The position numbers and the translations under genes were made by a program. Positions 63,910 to 64,000 of a stretch of DNA of 64,000 nt are shown here, in pieces. The first letter of the stretch is position 1, and each line of letters begins with the position of its first letter. Below the pieces are notes generated by a model. That model was not told where the DNA came from and did not search any database. It worked only from the letters and a program-made list of their open reading frames with translations. The stretch comes from Desulfovibrionaceae bacterium (lineage in GTDB: Bacteria > Desulfobacterota > Desulfovibrionia > Desulfovibrionales > Desulfovibrionaceae), in contig JAFGBU010000001.1 of the NCBI GenBank assembly GCA_016932995.1, positions 59,770 through 123,769 of the forward strand, given 5' to 3'.

Positions 63910-63930
63910 AAAGAGAGTTCTACTCTCTTT
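63910..63930. repeat. 9-bp inverted repeat near the right edge
   Basis: AAAGAGAGT (63910-63918), TCT, ACTCTCTTT (63922-63930), then AAAAAA. It lies about 80 nt upstream of the minus-strand gene at 63828. It could be a terminator for a gene outside the window or an operator. Confidence 0.4.
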
Positions 63931-64000
63931 AAAAAAGACATCTCCAAGGCCCTCGGCCCGACTCAGGCCCCTGAACCTCCGAACGCCAGATCCATGAGCA

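Overview
The window comes from a GC-rich, motile, sulfate-reducing Deltaproteobacterium, most likely a member of the Desulfovibrionales. The evidence is a QrcA-type multihaem cytochrome at the left edge, a Desulfovibrio-type flagellar cluster that ends in csrA-fliW, a FlgM gene paired with a DVU0524-like partner, AmmeMemoRadiSam protein B, NikR, and a split glycine decarboxylase (gcvPA/gcvPB). Species assignment is not possible from the sequence alone.

Layout. 1-4.1 kb: the start of qrcA, sugar-nucleotide genes (manC, rfbC), cvpA and mazG. 4.1-8.9 kb: a small protein with repeated peptides, an AT-rich orphan next to tRNA-Ser(UGA), a Fur-family regulator, a NifX-like protein and a PilZ protein. 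8.4-13.1 kb: a secreted protein, a membrane histidine kinase, a Tat-exported metallo-hydrolase and a pseudo-receiver/TPR protein. 13.2-15.1 kb: an AT-rich insert holding a DUF5131 (Gp37/Gp68, three-Cys) protein and its TcmP partner, directly 3' of tRNA-Ser(GCU). 15.2-24.8 kb: an eight-gene minus-strand run, nadK-ARMT1-like-mltA-DUF4254-gatB-mtnA-thi4-der. Der carries a long Lys/Pro/Ser/Gly-repeat tail.

24.9-36.0 kb is flagellar. A plus-strand pair (DVU0524-like, flgM) sits behind a good sigma-28 promoter match. A minus-strand operon flgF-flgG-flgA-flgH-flgI-flgJ-flgN-flgK-flgL-csrA-fliW sits behind a good sigma-54 promoter match. 36.1-46.5 kb: tRNA-Gly(CCC), then the conserved translation/RNA operon rimP-nusA-ylxR-infB-DUF503-rbfA-nrnA-truB-rpsO-pnp. 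A short gene at 46,655 contains an in-frame TGA and reads as a UXX-star (glutaredoxin-like) selenoprotein.

47-56 kb (minus strand): amrB, a large TPR protein, a sigma-54 activator with a GAFTHA loop and a long repeat-structured 5' leader, a FAD dehydrogenase, a FlgC-like rod protein, folE2, nikR and a methyltransferase. 56.3-60.9 kb: gcvH-gcvPA-gcvPB-lpd without gcvT. 60.9-64 kb: a ClC channel with CBS domains and two unrecognised genes.

The observations most worth following up are the selenoprotein, the TcmP/DUF5131 pair, the Der tail, and the structured leader of the sigma-54 activator.
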